This document shows, one piece after another, positions 35,564 through 47,075 of a stretch of DNA of 64,000 nt. The DNA is from Cantharellus purpuraceus (taxonomy: Eukaryota; Basidiomycota; Agaricomycetes; Cantharellales; Hydnaceae), in contig JALBUN010000022.1 of NCBI GenBank assembly GCA_025174535.1, positions 186,001-250,000 of the forward strand, read 5' to 3'. The number at the start of each line of letters is the position of its first letter. Position 1 is the first letter of the stretch. The translations under genes and the position numbers were made by a program. The notes beneath the pieces are model-generated. The model was not told the DNA's origin. It did not search any database and worked only from the letters and a program-made list of their open reading frames with translations.

Positions 35564-37710
35564 TTACTGTCGACGCTTCCTGAAGAGGACCTCTGCATTC
35601 CTACTAGGAGTCCTGGCCGTTCCATCCCACGTAGATTGCGGCGCCTCGGTCATCATGAGATCGTATGTCAGCACAACGTGTGCCATCATAGCCTTGACCT
35701 CATTGACAGCGAAGAATCGCCCAGGACTGTGTCGTCGTTCAATCAGTACGCAGGGCCTAAGGAAACCTGGGAAAGACGGTGTAACTCACCATGCATGCTT
35801 CCCATGTCCAAAAGCGAGATAGTCCGCGCTAGTGGCTACCATCTGGTTCTTGGTCCCTTCACCGTCTTCTTCTCGTATGTCACTAAAGCGAAATCCCTTG
35901 AACGTTGTACCATCGGGATACACGTCATCATCGAGGTGACGCGCCGTCACCACCGCAGAAACATATCCTCCCTTTGGAATACGCGTCCCGTCGGAGAACG
36001 TAAATTCCTTCAGAGCCTTTCGTGTCATTGATACTGGTCCCAAATCAGCATACATTGTGAGTATCAACGGTGAAGACTTACTGGCGCCGATACCTTGAAT
36101 CCGCTGCGTTTCTTTCATAAAGCTATCCAGCTTCCGCATGCGATTCATTGAAGCTTTGTTCCAACCGTATTGGGCGACCAAAGTCTCGACTTCCTCGCGA
36201 ATTGGGTTCATATATTCGGAACGATAGGCAAGCTCGTATAATGCGGTCGTGAAGGTCTATCAAGAAGGGGTTGTGTCTGTAAATGGCGGAACGGAAAGAC
36301 AAGATTTAGTGACAAACTAAAGAACTCGTGTGAATGGCCACAAAGTTGAGGCCTAGAATACGGTGAGTAAACTTTTCAGTTGTGCGCTCCTCGCCTTCCG
36401 CTTCGTCCATGAGCCAGGAGAGCATATCAACCTGATCGCTAATGAGCTCTTGCAGCGAGAGTCATCTGAAGAACAGACTGACAGGTTTGTCAGGATAGTC
36501 ACTACCATATTCCTCTATTTTCTGCTTTCGTTCCTCGATAATGGGTCTTAAATGCTTGAGTGCAAGTTCAACAGACTTAGGAACACTTGTGCAAATGGGA
36601 CCAACAATCCTAAAAAAATTTAAAGCAAACAATTCATAGGTGGTCTAAAGGGCATTCATTCTTCATGACATACGGTCTGAGGAATTCGGGAAACTTGGTG
36701 AGGAATCTGGAAGAATTTATGACTTCGACGGCAAAGAGGACACCTAGTGCCGTGTATTCTGGATCACGACCTATGAGCAATGTCAATGGTGATGGTCTTC
36801 GGGCAGTCAGAGGTCGGACATACATGTCGGCGCGCCAACAAATATGCGATTTGAAACACGGGAGACAATCTTCATCATATTTTCGAGTGCTTTGACTTTC
36901 GTCCATTCTGGAGTAAAATGCATAGTCAATGCTAGGCCAGGGGCTGGGATATTGTGAAGGGGGTGGTTGAGCATCAGTTGAAGTACCTTCTGTCGGGGGT
37001 ATGTTCTCGTCGAAAGCAAGCACTATTTCTTCCCGCAAATCTGAAAACACATTCCCGAGATTGCGAGTGAGGTGACTTCTGATGACGGTAATGACGTATG
37101 GTTCTTCGTGGACTTCCCGTCCGAGTGTCCAATCTGCAGCTATCATCTTCAATGTTAGTACAGTGAGCAACTGTTGCCCCCGTAATATAAATAACAAATG
37201 CACTTCTCTCGTGGCTGCAGTGAAAGATAGAACATCATCGGGTGCTTTGCGGATTTCCTCTGTGAGCTTAGGCCCTGACACCATGACATGCCAGTAGTGT
37301 AGGTCTGGGACTCGAAACACTCCATTCCGATACTGGAAACTGATGAACTCTACAGTCGCTGGAGAATACATACATCAACCGACCTTGGCATAGCCCTCGG
37401 CAATAAACTCGCCGCCACGCTTCCTATATTGCAACGCATCGATATACGACGTAACAAAGCCGGTCCTTCCAATTGCTGGGATGGCATCCTAAGTTACATT
37501 TGGTGGTGTGAGCAGCGAGTTCAGGAGGGATAAGACTGCGTTTACATAATAATAATTGTTCCGTGTTGAGGCGTACACGATGAACACAAGGAAGCAAACT
37601 ACGCCAGCCCAGGTGTAGTTTAGCGTGGGATCAAGAGCACCATCCAGCAGTCCATAAGCTGGGGAGACTAGACGAGAGGACGGGGTAATGCTTGGGGAAA
37701 TGGTGCTCAT
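35564..37710 (-). CDS. Cytochrome P450 monooxygenase (copy 4, inverted)
   Basis: Minus-strand copy with the same exon order as the one at 21561, stop TAA at 35566-35564. The start is taken at the Met of MSTISPSITPS (37710) by alignment; an in-frame Met lies 8 codons upstream. Features: anchor (TWAGVVCFLVFIVYAS), ADWTLGREVHEEPYVI, RDPEYTALGVLF, IIEERKQKIEEYG, LMDEAEGEERTTEK, ETQR (ExxR), TRKALKEFTFSDGTRIPKGG, GFRFSDIREED, FGHGKHA and a terminal exon beginning PGRFFAVNEVKAMMAHVV. No stop or frameshift found in the exons read. Its closest relative is copy 2, so the two form an inverted pair separated by copy 3. ER-bound; substrate unknown. Confidence 0.86.
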
Positions 37711-38834
37711 ATTGGGGTTGGAAAGCAAACGCATGTCTTATTTCAAAGGAGAATATATATGCGTGAAAGGGGGTCAATTTCAACGAACCCCGCCGACGGG
37801 TAGAATCGTTATGTCATTGGAAGGTGTCCCGGAAAGAATAGAGAATAGAGGGTACCAATGGGAGAAAACGGTCCAGTATGGTCAGCTCTTCTTATTCGAT
37901 ATGCTCCCGTAAGACAGTGGCTATGACTGAAGCACCAACAAGTCCAACAAAGTTTTACAGGCGAAACCAGAGATGATCCGGTTCAACAATGATTGCATCC
38001 CGAGACATGTTCCATGCAGTCCGTTTAAATCATAGTAATTTTCAAGCGCTGAAAACGTCGACACGACCACACAGGTCCACATACGGAAATCGATTTACAG
38101 CAAGTACTTAAAATAGGCCGTTGATATCTATGTAAAGGATTTCATTGATGTACCTGGTCTAGTGTTGTCGCGGCTCGGCTTTGGCTCTTAGCCGAGCCAA
38201 GCCGTCAATTAGCTGCGCCGACCCATATCCAGTGAAAGGGAACCGTTAAACTCGGTGCGGCTTGGCTTCTAGCCGGCTTTCCAACCACAAGTCGGTTGTC
38301 ATGAGCGCTACTTATGATAGCAGGTACAGTGTTATTTCGCGCAGTCTCCGCTCACAGTGTAGATAAGCCTTATGGATGAAACTACCTATTCTGAAATCCA
38401 GTCATCACCTCTACTTTCACTTGATGTCTGCTCTGGCTTATCTGTGTTGAACAGAGTTATTGGAATGTGGAACGTATCCACATACCACAGTGCGTCAACA
38501 TGATTGTGGTCAAGCATGCCATGTTCCACTTGTCTCATCCACTACTATTCCACTGTTCCACACTCCACACTGGTGACCATATATATAGTGGCCACCAGTC
38601 ATTCCTTCCCCTCAGTCATATTCTCTACATACTGACTGAGGTAAGGAATTAAGTCATATTTATTTACTGTTGGTTCACTCATGTATGTCATACAGACCTG
38701 TCTGTACAGATTTTAACAAGAGTGGCCCTTGGGATCCACTACAGTCCACAAGTGTGACTATGAATCTACAGAACATATATTTTGTTTCTTGTAGTTTAGT
38801 ACCTCAGTCACTCATTTACACAAGACTGAGGTAG
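37711..38834. other. Intergenic, possible old LTR at 38450-38834
   Basis: At 38170-38200 GGCTCGGCT and AGCCGAGCC form a 9-bp inverted repeat. From about 38450 the sequence looks like an LTR: it begins TGTTGAACAG, and has ATATATATAG followed by a pyrimidine-rich CTTCCCCTCAG and repeated GACTGAG motifs. It is cut at 38835 by an X-family LTR. No gene supported. Confidence 0.4.
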
Positions 38835-39164
38835 TGTTATGACTATATTCATTAATGCCCAGATCCCCATCCAATCCACTCATCCCCATGCACATGAAAT
38901 CTATACTCCATTAGAAAACCATCACATCTCCATTTAGCCTGTCTGATTGTCACTGTCGATCTTGCTCATCCACCTCTGGTTCCAATTGATGCATCAGCAT
39001 CACCATAGGAACCCAGACATCCATCCCCATCAGACTTGGACATATTCACATAAGGCCATTGGCCTCAGAGACCCATCACTAGAGTAACTATTATTAGATT
39101 TCAAATATGTATTTAAGTTGTACAACTGGGGACTTTATTCCCCAGTTCAAATATCAAATCACGC
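38835..39164 (-). mobile_element. X-family LTR remnant, interrupted by element O
   Basis: Reverse-complement match to the X LTRs at 41339-41853 and 48701-49217. It begins TGTTATGACTATATTCATTA and continues through the diagnostic GATGCATCAGCATCACCATA. The match stops at ATCACGC (39164), where the next element starts TGTAAGTACCC. Confidence 0.8.
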
Positions 39165-39402
39165 TGTAAGTACCCAGGGTACTTACTTACTATAGTATAT
39201 AATTATATAGTTATAATTAATGTATGCAGCATTCCATTAAGGAATGCTGTCTTCTTGGTAGATATATGCACCCTATGGGTGCATATGTATAGTTATTATG
39301 TAAGCCAGTGGACCCAAGTACATGTGTGGGTCCACATGTAGTAGACAGAACTTAGTTAACTACCACACTGTACACACATCGCCCAACCAATATACTTGGT
39401 TG
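39124..39402. repeat. Array of perfect short inverted repeats
   Basis: Six hairpins or palindromes in 280 bp: 39124-39147 (AACTGGGGA / TTCCCCAGTT), 39166-39186 (GTAAGTACCC / GGGTACTTAC), 39227-39249 (CAGCATTCC / GGAATGCTG), 39264-39286 (ATATGCACCC / GGGTGCATAT), 39308-39335 (GTGGACCCA / TGGGTCCAC), 39384-39402 (CAACCAA / TTGGTTG). A 10-bp palindrome, TAGTTAACTA, lies at 39353-39362. All but the first lie in the presumed left LTR of element O. Confidence 0.85.
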
Positions 39403-39829
39403 AGTTCTGTGCAATGGTGTGAACTAAGACACCCATTTACAGAATATCCCTGAAGAACCTTCATCGGATCAACAGGAATCTGCTCAGGATACAGAAACAC
39501 ATTGTCAACTTGTCAAACCAGCCATGAGCTTGCTGGAAAGTATGTCCCAACTGGGGGGATCCATACCTAATAGAGAAAAATCTTCTGAGCCTTTGTCTCT
39601 GGAAAACTCTTTTTCTGGGACATTCACTCCTAAATCTCATCAAGAGAGGAGAAGGTTAATGAATCCAAACATGTAGCTGCATTCCTAAGGAATTCTAAGC
39701 TTACTAGTTGGGCTCCAAACTCCTTGATTAAACTCAAGTGTTTCATGTCCAGACCAGCAGGCTGTGCCTTCCTTAGATCTTCTGCAACCACTACAAATGT
39801 TTGGCTGGGAGAATACGGAAAGAATCAAA

Positions 39830-40582
39830 CATCCTTGTAGCTGATTCTGGTTCAGACATAACCCTTATCTCTCAGAAAGCTCTCTGCCTATGGAGAATCC
39901 TCCTAAGATCAAAATGGGTCAGAAAATTAACTTGATACAAGTTACTGGCACATCCAAAATTTCTGGATATGTTATGGTGCCCATTTACTTTGACTCTGAC
40001 TCTGGACCAGTTCAGATTGAAGTTGAAGCTTATGTGGTCAAAGGCATGACTACCCCTGTCATTCTTGGGAATGATTTTGCTGATCAGCACTCAATCTCGC
40101 TTATAAGAGAAGGCTCAGATAGCTATCTTATGTTTGGTAATACTGGATGGAAAGCCAAGATTGAGAACTCAGTGAGCTCACCCTTTTTGGATGAGAATGG
40201 TCACACCTTTAAAATAAGAGCCCTTCCTGACCTTGCATCTCTGACTGCAAAGTTCAAGGCTCATAGATGTATTAAGAAATCTCGGAAACGGATTAGAGCA
40301 CGCATTTTGGATTCAAGTGTTAGGGCCTTACATCCTATCACGATTCCTCCTGAAACTGCATCTCTAATTCCTACTTCTATCTATTTCCCTGGGAATAGTA
40401 ATGAAGTTTATGTGGAAAAAGTGCTTCACTCCAATCATGGGCCTGAAGATTTCTATGGCATCTCAGATGCAATTGCCTACATGTTAGCAATTTTTCATCA
40501 TGGCCAGTTACTATACATCAAGGACAACTTCTGGGTCATGCTAGAAATCCTTCCAATTGGCTGGATTGGACTTCTAATTTGA
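39830..40582 (+). pseudogene. Element O protease region
   Basis: Retroviral-type aspartic protease with the active site ADSGSDITLISQKA at about 39840-39885. A frame change follows, then a long open frame: INLIQVTGTSKISGYVMVPI and TPVILGNDFADQHSI, the latter being the flap and C-terminal GNDF region of Ty3-type proteases. Upstream (39430-39680) is a Ser/Glu-rich linker with no stop in one frame. A second frame change near 40550 separates it from the reverse-transcriptase frame. Broken and presumably non-functional. Confidence 0.7.
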
Positions 40583-41338
40583 ACCAGACTCAATTAGAGA
40601 CTTGTCTCTCTCATGCCAGACTCATAAAAGCTCTTGCTCAACAGAACTTTGAGTCTGGTGCGATACCTACTGTTGCCTCTCTTGAATCAGATGGAGAGGT
40701 GGTACAAGGAGGACCTAAGGCTCAGGAAATTTCCCCTGAGGATGTTCCTGAAAACCAACTGTTGGATGAAATTGACTTCTTGCCAGAGCTCAATGACACC
40801 AATAGGAAGGCTCTCCAAGATACAGTTCTGGCATATAAAGACACATTTGGTCTTGATGGCAGACTTGGCAATTATGATGCAAAAGTTGAAATCAATCTCA
40901 GGCCTGAGGCCAAAGAAATTTCACTACCTCCTTATAATGCCTCACCTGCCAAAAGGGAAGTCATTGACAAGCAAAGGGATGCTTGGCTCAGTCTTGGAGT
41001 CATTGAACCATCCAAAAGTCCTTGGGGTTTTCCAGCACTTATAGCCTATTATAATGGGAAACCAAGAATGTGTATAGACTATAGGAAACTCAATGAGATT
41101 GCTGTCCCAGATGAATTTCCCTTGCCAAGACAAGATTCCATTTTGCAGGCACTCACTGGATCTCATTGGTTATCCACTTTGGATGCATTAGTGGGTTTCA
41201 CACAGCTGCAAATGTTGGACAATGCCAAAGAAAAAACTGCATTCAGAACTCATAGAGGACTGTATCAGTTCAAATGGATGCCCTTTGGGTATCAGAATGG
41301 ACCTGCAGTCTTTCAAAGAGTAATGCAAGGTGTCCTAG

Positions 41339-41853
41339 TGTTATGCACTAGGTCCGATTTGGGGTCGGAGATTGGATTGGAGGTTGGGTTGGAGTCAGAG
41401 CACGTCGTGGGGGTTGGAACGGACTTGGCTTCAGCTTATGTGCTGCGCCCTCACTAATACTGGTGTCTGAGATTTCGGAGACGGAGTATGACTTAGAGAG
41501 TTAGGATCGGACTTAGGAGCTAGGCATGATTTGATATTCGAACTGGGGAATGAAGTCCCCAGTTGGGCAACTTAAATACATATTCAAAATCTAATAATAA
41601 TTACTCCAGTGATGGGTCTCCGAGGCCGACAGCCTTACGTGAGTATGTCCGAGTCCGACAGGGACGGATGTCTGGGTTCCTATGGTGATGCTGATGCATC
41701 AATCAGAACCGGAGATGGATGGGCGGAATTGGCAGTGACAATCGGACAGGTAAATGGAGATGTAGCGGTTTCCAAATGGGTATAGATTTCATATGTGCGG
41801 GGATCTGAGGGGATCAGACGGGGATCTGGGCATTAATGAATATAGTCATAACA
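41339..41853 (-). repeat. Element X 3' LTR
   Basis: 515 bp. Differs from the other LTR at 48701-49217 mainly by C/T and G/A transitions. The AACTGGGGA...TCCCCAGTT hairpin is present. Confidence 0.88.
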
Positions 41854-41994
41854 GTATCTCTCCATTTAAGGCCGAGCCCCTGAGGCCTCATGTCCATGGA
41901 TTGAATAGGTGAGACGATTGGGCATGGTCGGAGTTATACTGGGGGTCTGGAGACATATAAAAGGAGGGGCATGATTGAGGTCTTATCCTCAACG

Positions 41995-43087
41995 ATGTCA
42001 AACCCTTTGGCAAGCATGAGTGTGGCCAAGCTTGAGCAGTTGCTCCTGGCCCGACGGAAGGAAGAGGAAGAGGAGTGGAAACGGAAAGAGGAGGAGGAAG
42101 CAGAACGGAGATGGAAGGAGGAGGAGGAGGCGGAACGGAGACGGAAGGAGGAGGAGGAGGCAGAATGGAGACAGAAGGAGGAGGAGGAGGTGGAATGGAG
42201 ACGGAAGGAGGAGGAGGAGGCGGAACAGAGATGGAAGGAGGAGGAACAGAGACGGAAGGAGGAGGAGGAGGCAGAACGGAGATGGAAGGAGGAGGAGGAG
42301 CAGCGGCAGAAAGAAGCAGCGAAAACAGAACGGAGAAGGAAAGAGGAGGAAGCGAAAGTTGAGAGGGCCCGCATGGTGAAGGAACTTGTGGCAGCGATGG
42401 AGGCTGTGAAAGAAGTGGAGGAGCAGGTGCACGAGTTAGAGGCCACCATGGAGGTAGAGGAGGAGGTGACCGGGGCAGGGGGAACCAGCCACCCAGGAAG
42501 TCCAAGTGTGCCAATACGGCCAGGGACTCTGGAAGTGGCCATCATCTCCGTTACACGGACGGAGACGACTCGTTCGAGGACTGTCACTGCAGAGGACTCG
42601 CCATTACATCCGCAGGCACGGCCCCTATTTGAGTTGGGGGCAGCTGAGGAAGATGATGCGGTGGAGACAGAGGGTGGAGGTGGAGGCGGATCCCGATGCC
42701 AATGTGGATCTTGGTGTGAATGCGGAGCCCGAGGCAGGCATGGATGTTGGGATGGATGCGGAGCCGGATCCCACTTCGAATTCCTACAAGGAGATGGCTT
42801 GGGTAGCTGCGGTCAAGGCTTGCAAAAGAGTGGAGCTCTATGCCGTGACCACCAAGAAGAATCTCGATGTCGCGGTCTTTTCATTGAAGGCCTACCCAAG
42901 TGCTGATATGGAGAAGCGAGAGGTGGACTGGAGGGTCATATGGTGCAAGGCGGTGTCAGTTCGCTTAAGGAATAGATCCTATAAGCCTGCGCGCAACGGT
43001 CCTAGCAAGCAGACGGTGTGTAACGCAGTTGTTCAGCACTCCAAAGATCAATCAGGGCGAGGGGTACGTAACAGGGAAGTGGGATAG
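41995..43087 (+). CDS. Antisense ORF inside element X, Glu/Arg-rich repeat protein
   Basis: ATG at 41995 (MSNPLASMSVAKLEQLLLAR; an in-frame Met lies at 41971) follows a TATA-like CATATAAAAGG at 41954-41964. The first third is a 30-bp minisatellite (42060-42350) coding EEEEAERRWK-type decapeptides, a strong coiled coil. An acidic segment follows, with a probable frame change near 42670 from the first frame to a second one. The second frame carries VEVEADPDANVDLGVNAEPE, KEMAWVAAVKACKRVELYA and a basic C-terminus ending at 43087. It runs opposite to the element's own pol. No known domain is recognised. It could be an antisense element gene or a captured host fragment. Confidence 0.45.
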
Positions 43088-43723
43088 TGCTCTGTGGTTG
43101 GATGAGGATAGGAGCAAAAGGTCGGTCCCGATGGCTGATCGTGCTCTGTGACTGGATGACAATGCGGAGCCCGGTTGGGAGGTACGCGAAAGCTGGTTTC
43201 AGGAGAATCAACCTCTCGGTGGCGGAGGGAAATCTGATCGTTGAACCAAGGTGTTTACCTCGGTGTAGAGATGATGGATTGTGATGTAGAGCGTAGAGCG
43301 TAGACTTAGAGCGTGGACTTTGACTTTAGAGCGTTGGCTGAAAACTTTTTGATTCCAAAGGCGAAAACTAGCGCCCTTTTATATACAAATCCCCAGGGCA
43401 CAACGACACAATATGAGGAGCAAATGATGCGATATGATGCAAGAAATGCTGATCAAGCCAGCTGACGAAGCGTGTGAAGTTGAACTACTAAAGGGGGTAA
43501 TCATGGAGAAATGAAACGACAGATAGGGGTAATCTTTGTAAGAATAGGGGGTGATGAGTAATAAAAGAACCAAAAATAGAACAAGGATGAGTAAGTTGTG
43601 TATGAATGAATTAAAAGATGAAACAGGGGTGAGTCATATAAAAGAACAATAGAAACGTCCACCAATACCATCTTCCCTACGGCTCCGAAGGTTAATTGAC
43701 CCTGAGTCACATGAGGACTTCCG
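43088..43723. other. Non-coding part of element X
   Basis: Low-complexity stretch with repeated AGAGCGTAGA / AGAGCGTGGA motifs near 43285-43340. No supported gene. Confidence 0.4.
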
Positions 43724-44158
43724 TCAGCATCCACAACAAATACTCCTTATTGTCTTAGTGATCCGTCTCCATATGGTATCCCGTTCCAAGAGTATTTGGT
43801 CCCTTTGCCTGACACGATGTAACCTGAGTCGGATTGAAGTGGGAGGATAGGTCAGCGATGGCGACTGAAATTCTACCTCACGTTCGACTCTTCTATCCGT
43901 GTTACGATATAGAGGTGAAATGTCGAGGAATGTATATGGTTCAATGGAATTGTGAAAGAATATGGGATCGCCAATGGCATAAGAGAGACATGGTGGGGAT
44001 CTTGGACGTTGAAAGAGTTTTGGAAGTATTTTGACACGTGGAGGTGGCTTAACATGCCCGTGGAGCTTGGCGTATTTTTGATAGTCCTCTGTGTCCAGAG
44101 ACCAGTGTGACGTATTATTAGAAGTGATGTTGGAGAGGGGAATAGAATGGGAAGCCAT
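43724..44158 (-). CDS. Element X third ORF downstream of pol (uncharacterised)
   Basis: An intact 144-codon ORF lying after the truncated integrase and before the 3' LTR. It shares spaced motifs with the third ORF of element N (51371-51808 and 61992-62327): W-S-[VL]-D-[ST], PPP-x-V, Y-x-IGDP-[IL]-F-x2-N, PY-x-F, and near the end W-x-R-[IV]. No signal peptide or membrane helix is seen, so a retroviral env is unlikely. I do not recognise the family. Its position and conservation suggest an element-encoded accessory protein. Confidence 0.6.
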   Translation of the reverse strand: MASHSIPLSNITSNNTSHWSLDTEDYQKYAKLHGHVKPPPRVKILPKLFQRPRSPPCLSYAIGDPIFFHNSIEPYTFLDISPLYRNTDRRVEREVEFQSPSLTYPPTSIRLRLHRVRQRDQILLERDTIWRRITKTIRSICCGC

Positions 44159-44330
44159 GTGAATGATGATGAAAGGATCGGTGTGAATAGAAGGCTGATA
44201 ATGATCGATGGCGATGAAACATGAGTGACGATCGATGGCTCGAATTAGAGACTGAGATGGATAGGGAGTTGCGGCGCTATTTAAAAGTTGATACGAAAAG
44301 ACGCTGGCGGAGTTGGACTGTCAGAGTGGT

Positions 44331-47075
44331 TCAATATGCGTCCTCGATGCGTCCTGGCTCGTCACCGAGCGATGGGGGGAGCTTCTCTATGAAATCCATG
44401 GAGATGGAGTTCCATGGTTGCTCCGGGATCGGAAGTTGCTTAAGCATTCCGTAGGGTTTGTGCCTTTGCGATTTCGAGCGCATACACGTGGTGCAGGAGT
44501 TACAGTAGTGTTGAATGTATTCCCGCATTTTTGGCCATATGTAGTCTCGTCAGATTAATCCTTGTGTGCGATTTTGCCTGAAGTGGCCAGAGATCGGGTG
44601 ATCATGATAATACTGCAAAATTCGGAGTTGGAGGCCGTTGGTGTCGGGGACGTATATCTGGCCGTTGTGTCGGAGGTGCCCTTCAGTGTCAAGTGACCAT
44701 TTTGGATCGGAAGGGTTGTCCAAGTGTTTAACCGCAACAGGATCAGATCGGAGTGATGAGTGGATGTTGGAGTGGAGTTGGTCAATGTCCATAATGGTGA
44801 CAGCTCGGAGGGTGGGAGTCATGAGGGTGGATGCTCGTAGGGATGATGCCAGCTGCTCATTAGTGAACACAGGATGAAAGTTGTGTGGGTTTACAGTGGC
44901 ATAGTCGCTACTCCCCTCTTTAGGGTAGACGTCCCAGCGTCTAGTTAATGCGTCGGGCTTTGCTCCGAGTCGACCTGGATGGAAACGGATAATGAGATTG
45001 AACTGAGATAGGTATTCAGACCATTGGACTTGTCTCTGGGTGAGCAGTTTCATTGTGGAGAAGTATTCCAAGTTCTTGTGGTCAGTTATGACGTCCACCG
45101 GATCGGAGGGACCTTCAAGGTAGTGTCTCCATATCTGGAAGGCTTCATATATGGCAAGGAGCTCTTTGTCATGGACGTCATAGTTCAGTTCGGGGGGCGT
45201 AAATGTACGCGAGTGAAAAGCGATCGGGTGGACTTGTCCATCGTCCGGAGAGATGATGGACAGGATTGTGGCAAGTGCATAGTTGGAGGCATCAGTCTCT
45301 AATAGGATGGGAACGTCTGGAACCCAATGAGTCAGTATCGGAGCGGAAGTAAAGGCCTTTTTCAAGGTCTCAAAACTCTGTCTACATTTGTCAGTGAAAT
45401 TCCATTGGATACCCTTCCTAGTGAGTCGGGTGAGCGGAACAGTGATATTGGAGTAGCCGTGAATAAAGTGGCGGTAGAAGCTGGTGAACCCGAGGAAGGA
45501 CTGTACGTCCTTGACTTTCCAGGGTTCTGGCCATTCCTGTATGGCTTTGATTTTGTCATCAGACATTGTCAATCCTGCTGGGGAGAGGATATAGCCTAGG
45601 TATTCAATCGAGTTGGAGTGGAATTCGCATTTGTCAGCGCGGGTGAAGAGGCCATGCTTTCGGAGACGTCGGAGTACCTCTCGGACATGTGTCCGATGTT
45701 CTTCTTTGTTGTCCAAATATACCAGAATGTCATCTAAGTAAACAAGGATGGTCACATCGAGGAGGTTGGCGAAGGTATCATTCATGAACCTCTGGAAGGC
45801 AGCCGGAGCATTGGTTAGTCCAAAGGGCATGACGCACCACTTGAAAGATCCATATCGTGTGTGGAAGGTCGTTTTCCATTCGTTGCCTTCTCAGATACGG
45901 ACTAGATGGTAGGCATGTCGGAGATCTATTTTGGAGTAGATCTTAGCCTTTCGAGGACTCTCGAGTAGGTCTGCGGTGCAGGGTATCGGGTATCGGTCTT
46001 TCTTGGTGATCTTGTTGAGCCCACGGAAGTCGACGCATAGACGGAGTGATCCATCCTTTTTGCGGACAAATAGGACCGGAGCTCCATGAGGAGATAGGGA
46101 TGGGCAGATGAAGCCCATGGCCAAGTTCTCGTCTATGAATGTTCGGAGAGCCAGTAGCTCTTTTTGTGATAGCAAGTAGATAGGGCCAAGCGGAGGGGTG
46201 GAGTTGTCATCCAGTTCAATCTTGAGATCATATGGTTGGTGTTCTGCTAGGGAGTCAGCTTTAGACTTGCTGAACACGTCAATGAACTCATGATACTCCT
46301 TAGGAACCATAGAGAGGTCCGGTGGAGTGGATCGGGCAGAATGAGCGGCAAGGAATATCGGATCGGAGAGGTGGACCTGGAATGTGTGAGAACCGTCCAG
46401 CTTGCTTAGTCTGGCGAAGACCATAGCGTCCACTATTGATATAAATGGAGGGGTAGATGGAGTATCTATCGGAGCGGAGTCAGCGGAGGCGGAAGATAAT
46501 TTCGCACCTATAGTTGCTGGTGACGTTGGGGATGACACAGCCTGTGCTGGAGAATGGAATGTGATATGGCCCAATGCCCAGTCAATCAATGGATTGTAGC
46601 GGGTGAGCCAGTTATGTCCGAGAACCACAGAACAGCTGGAGTCAAGCGGAGTAACATAGAATGTAAGGGTCTGGATTTCTCCAACAGAAAAACGGATAGA
46701 CAGATCTATAGCTCGTGAAATAACAGCATTAGTAGTGCCATCAAATAATCGGAGTGGTATCAGAGTTATGGTGTATGTATGGAGTTTATGTAAATCAGAA
46801 AAAGAGGAATTGAGGAAACAGTGAGTAGAACCGGAGTCAATTAATGCTTGAATAGTGGTATTGGGAATGGAGTTGGAGTAGACGAGGAGGGTAAGGGAGT
46901 TGGAGTGGAAAAGAGTGGATGCGTTCAGGTGGACTTCGTCTGTTGTATGGGGAGTACCAACGCAGCCCTCAGCCTGTACGGAGGCTATAGGACTGCTTAC
47001 TATTTTTTTTGGTCTGTCGTGGTGTTGGCGGCGTGGCCCTTTGCCTTTGCTGCGGACGAGGTTGCCTTGTTGCAA
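44331..47075 (-). pseudogene. Element X pol (protease-RT-RNase H-partial integrase)
   Basis: One frame runs throughout, interrupted only by TGA codons at 45891-45893 (LVRI*EGNEWKTTF) and 44550-44552 (QGLI*RDYIWPKM). Protease: ALIDSGSTHCFL. RT: RLCVDFRGLNKITKKDRYPI, PFGLTNAPAAFQRFMN, and the catalytic VYLDDILVY. RNase H: LLETDASNYALATIL and VITDHKNLEYFSTMKLL. The integrase zinc-binding part (H-x3-H as YYHDHPISGHF, then CNSCTTCMRSKSQRHKPYG) and WNSISMDFIEKLPPS are present. The sequence then breaks at 44331, before the rest of the DDE core. Confidence 0.85.

Noticed and set aside
35228..36031. 267-codon plus-strand ORF
   Set aside because: From about 35560 on it is the exact antisense of the last two exons of the inverted P450 (heme loop and terminal exon), and it has no domain of its own.
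38100..39420. CRISPR-like array from the regular hairpins
   Set aside because: The hairpins have different sequences and no repeated unit-spacer structure, and the genome is eukaryotic.
41888..42587. Pro/Ser/Phe-rich minus-strand ORFs
   Set aside because: They are reverse reads of the 30-bp Glu/Arg minisatellite; any frame of this repeat stays open. The plus frame is preferred because it has an ATG, a TATA-like box and continues into non-repeat sequence, though this is not proof.
43724..44158. Third ORF of X or N as an envelope gene
   Set aside because: No signal peptide, transmembrane segment or glycosylation-rich ectodomain pattern is visible, and it is only about 145 aa.
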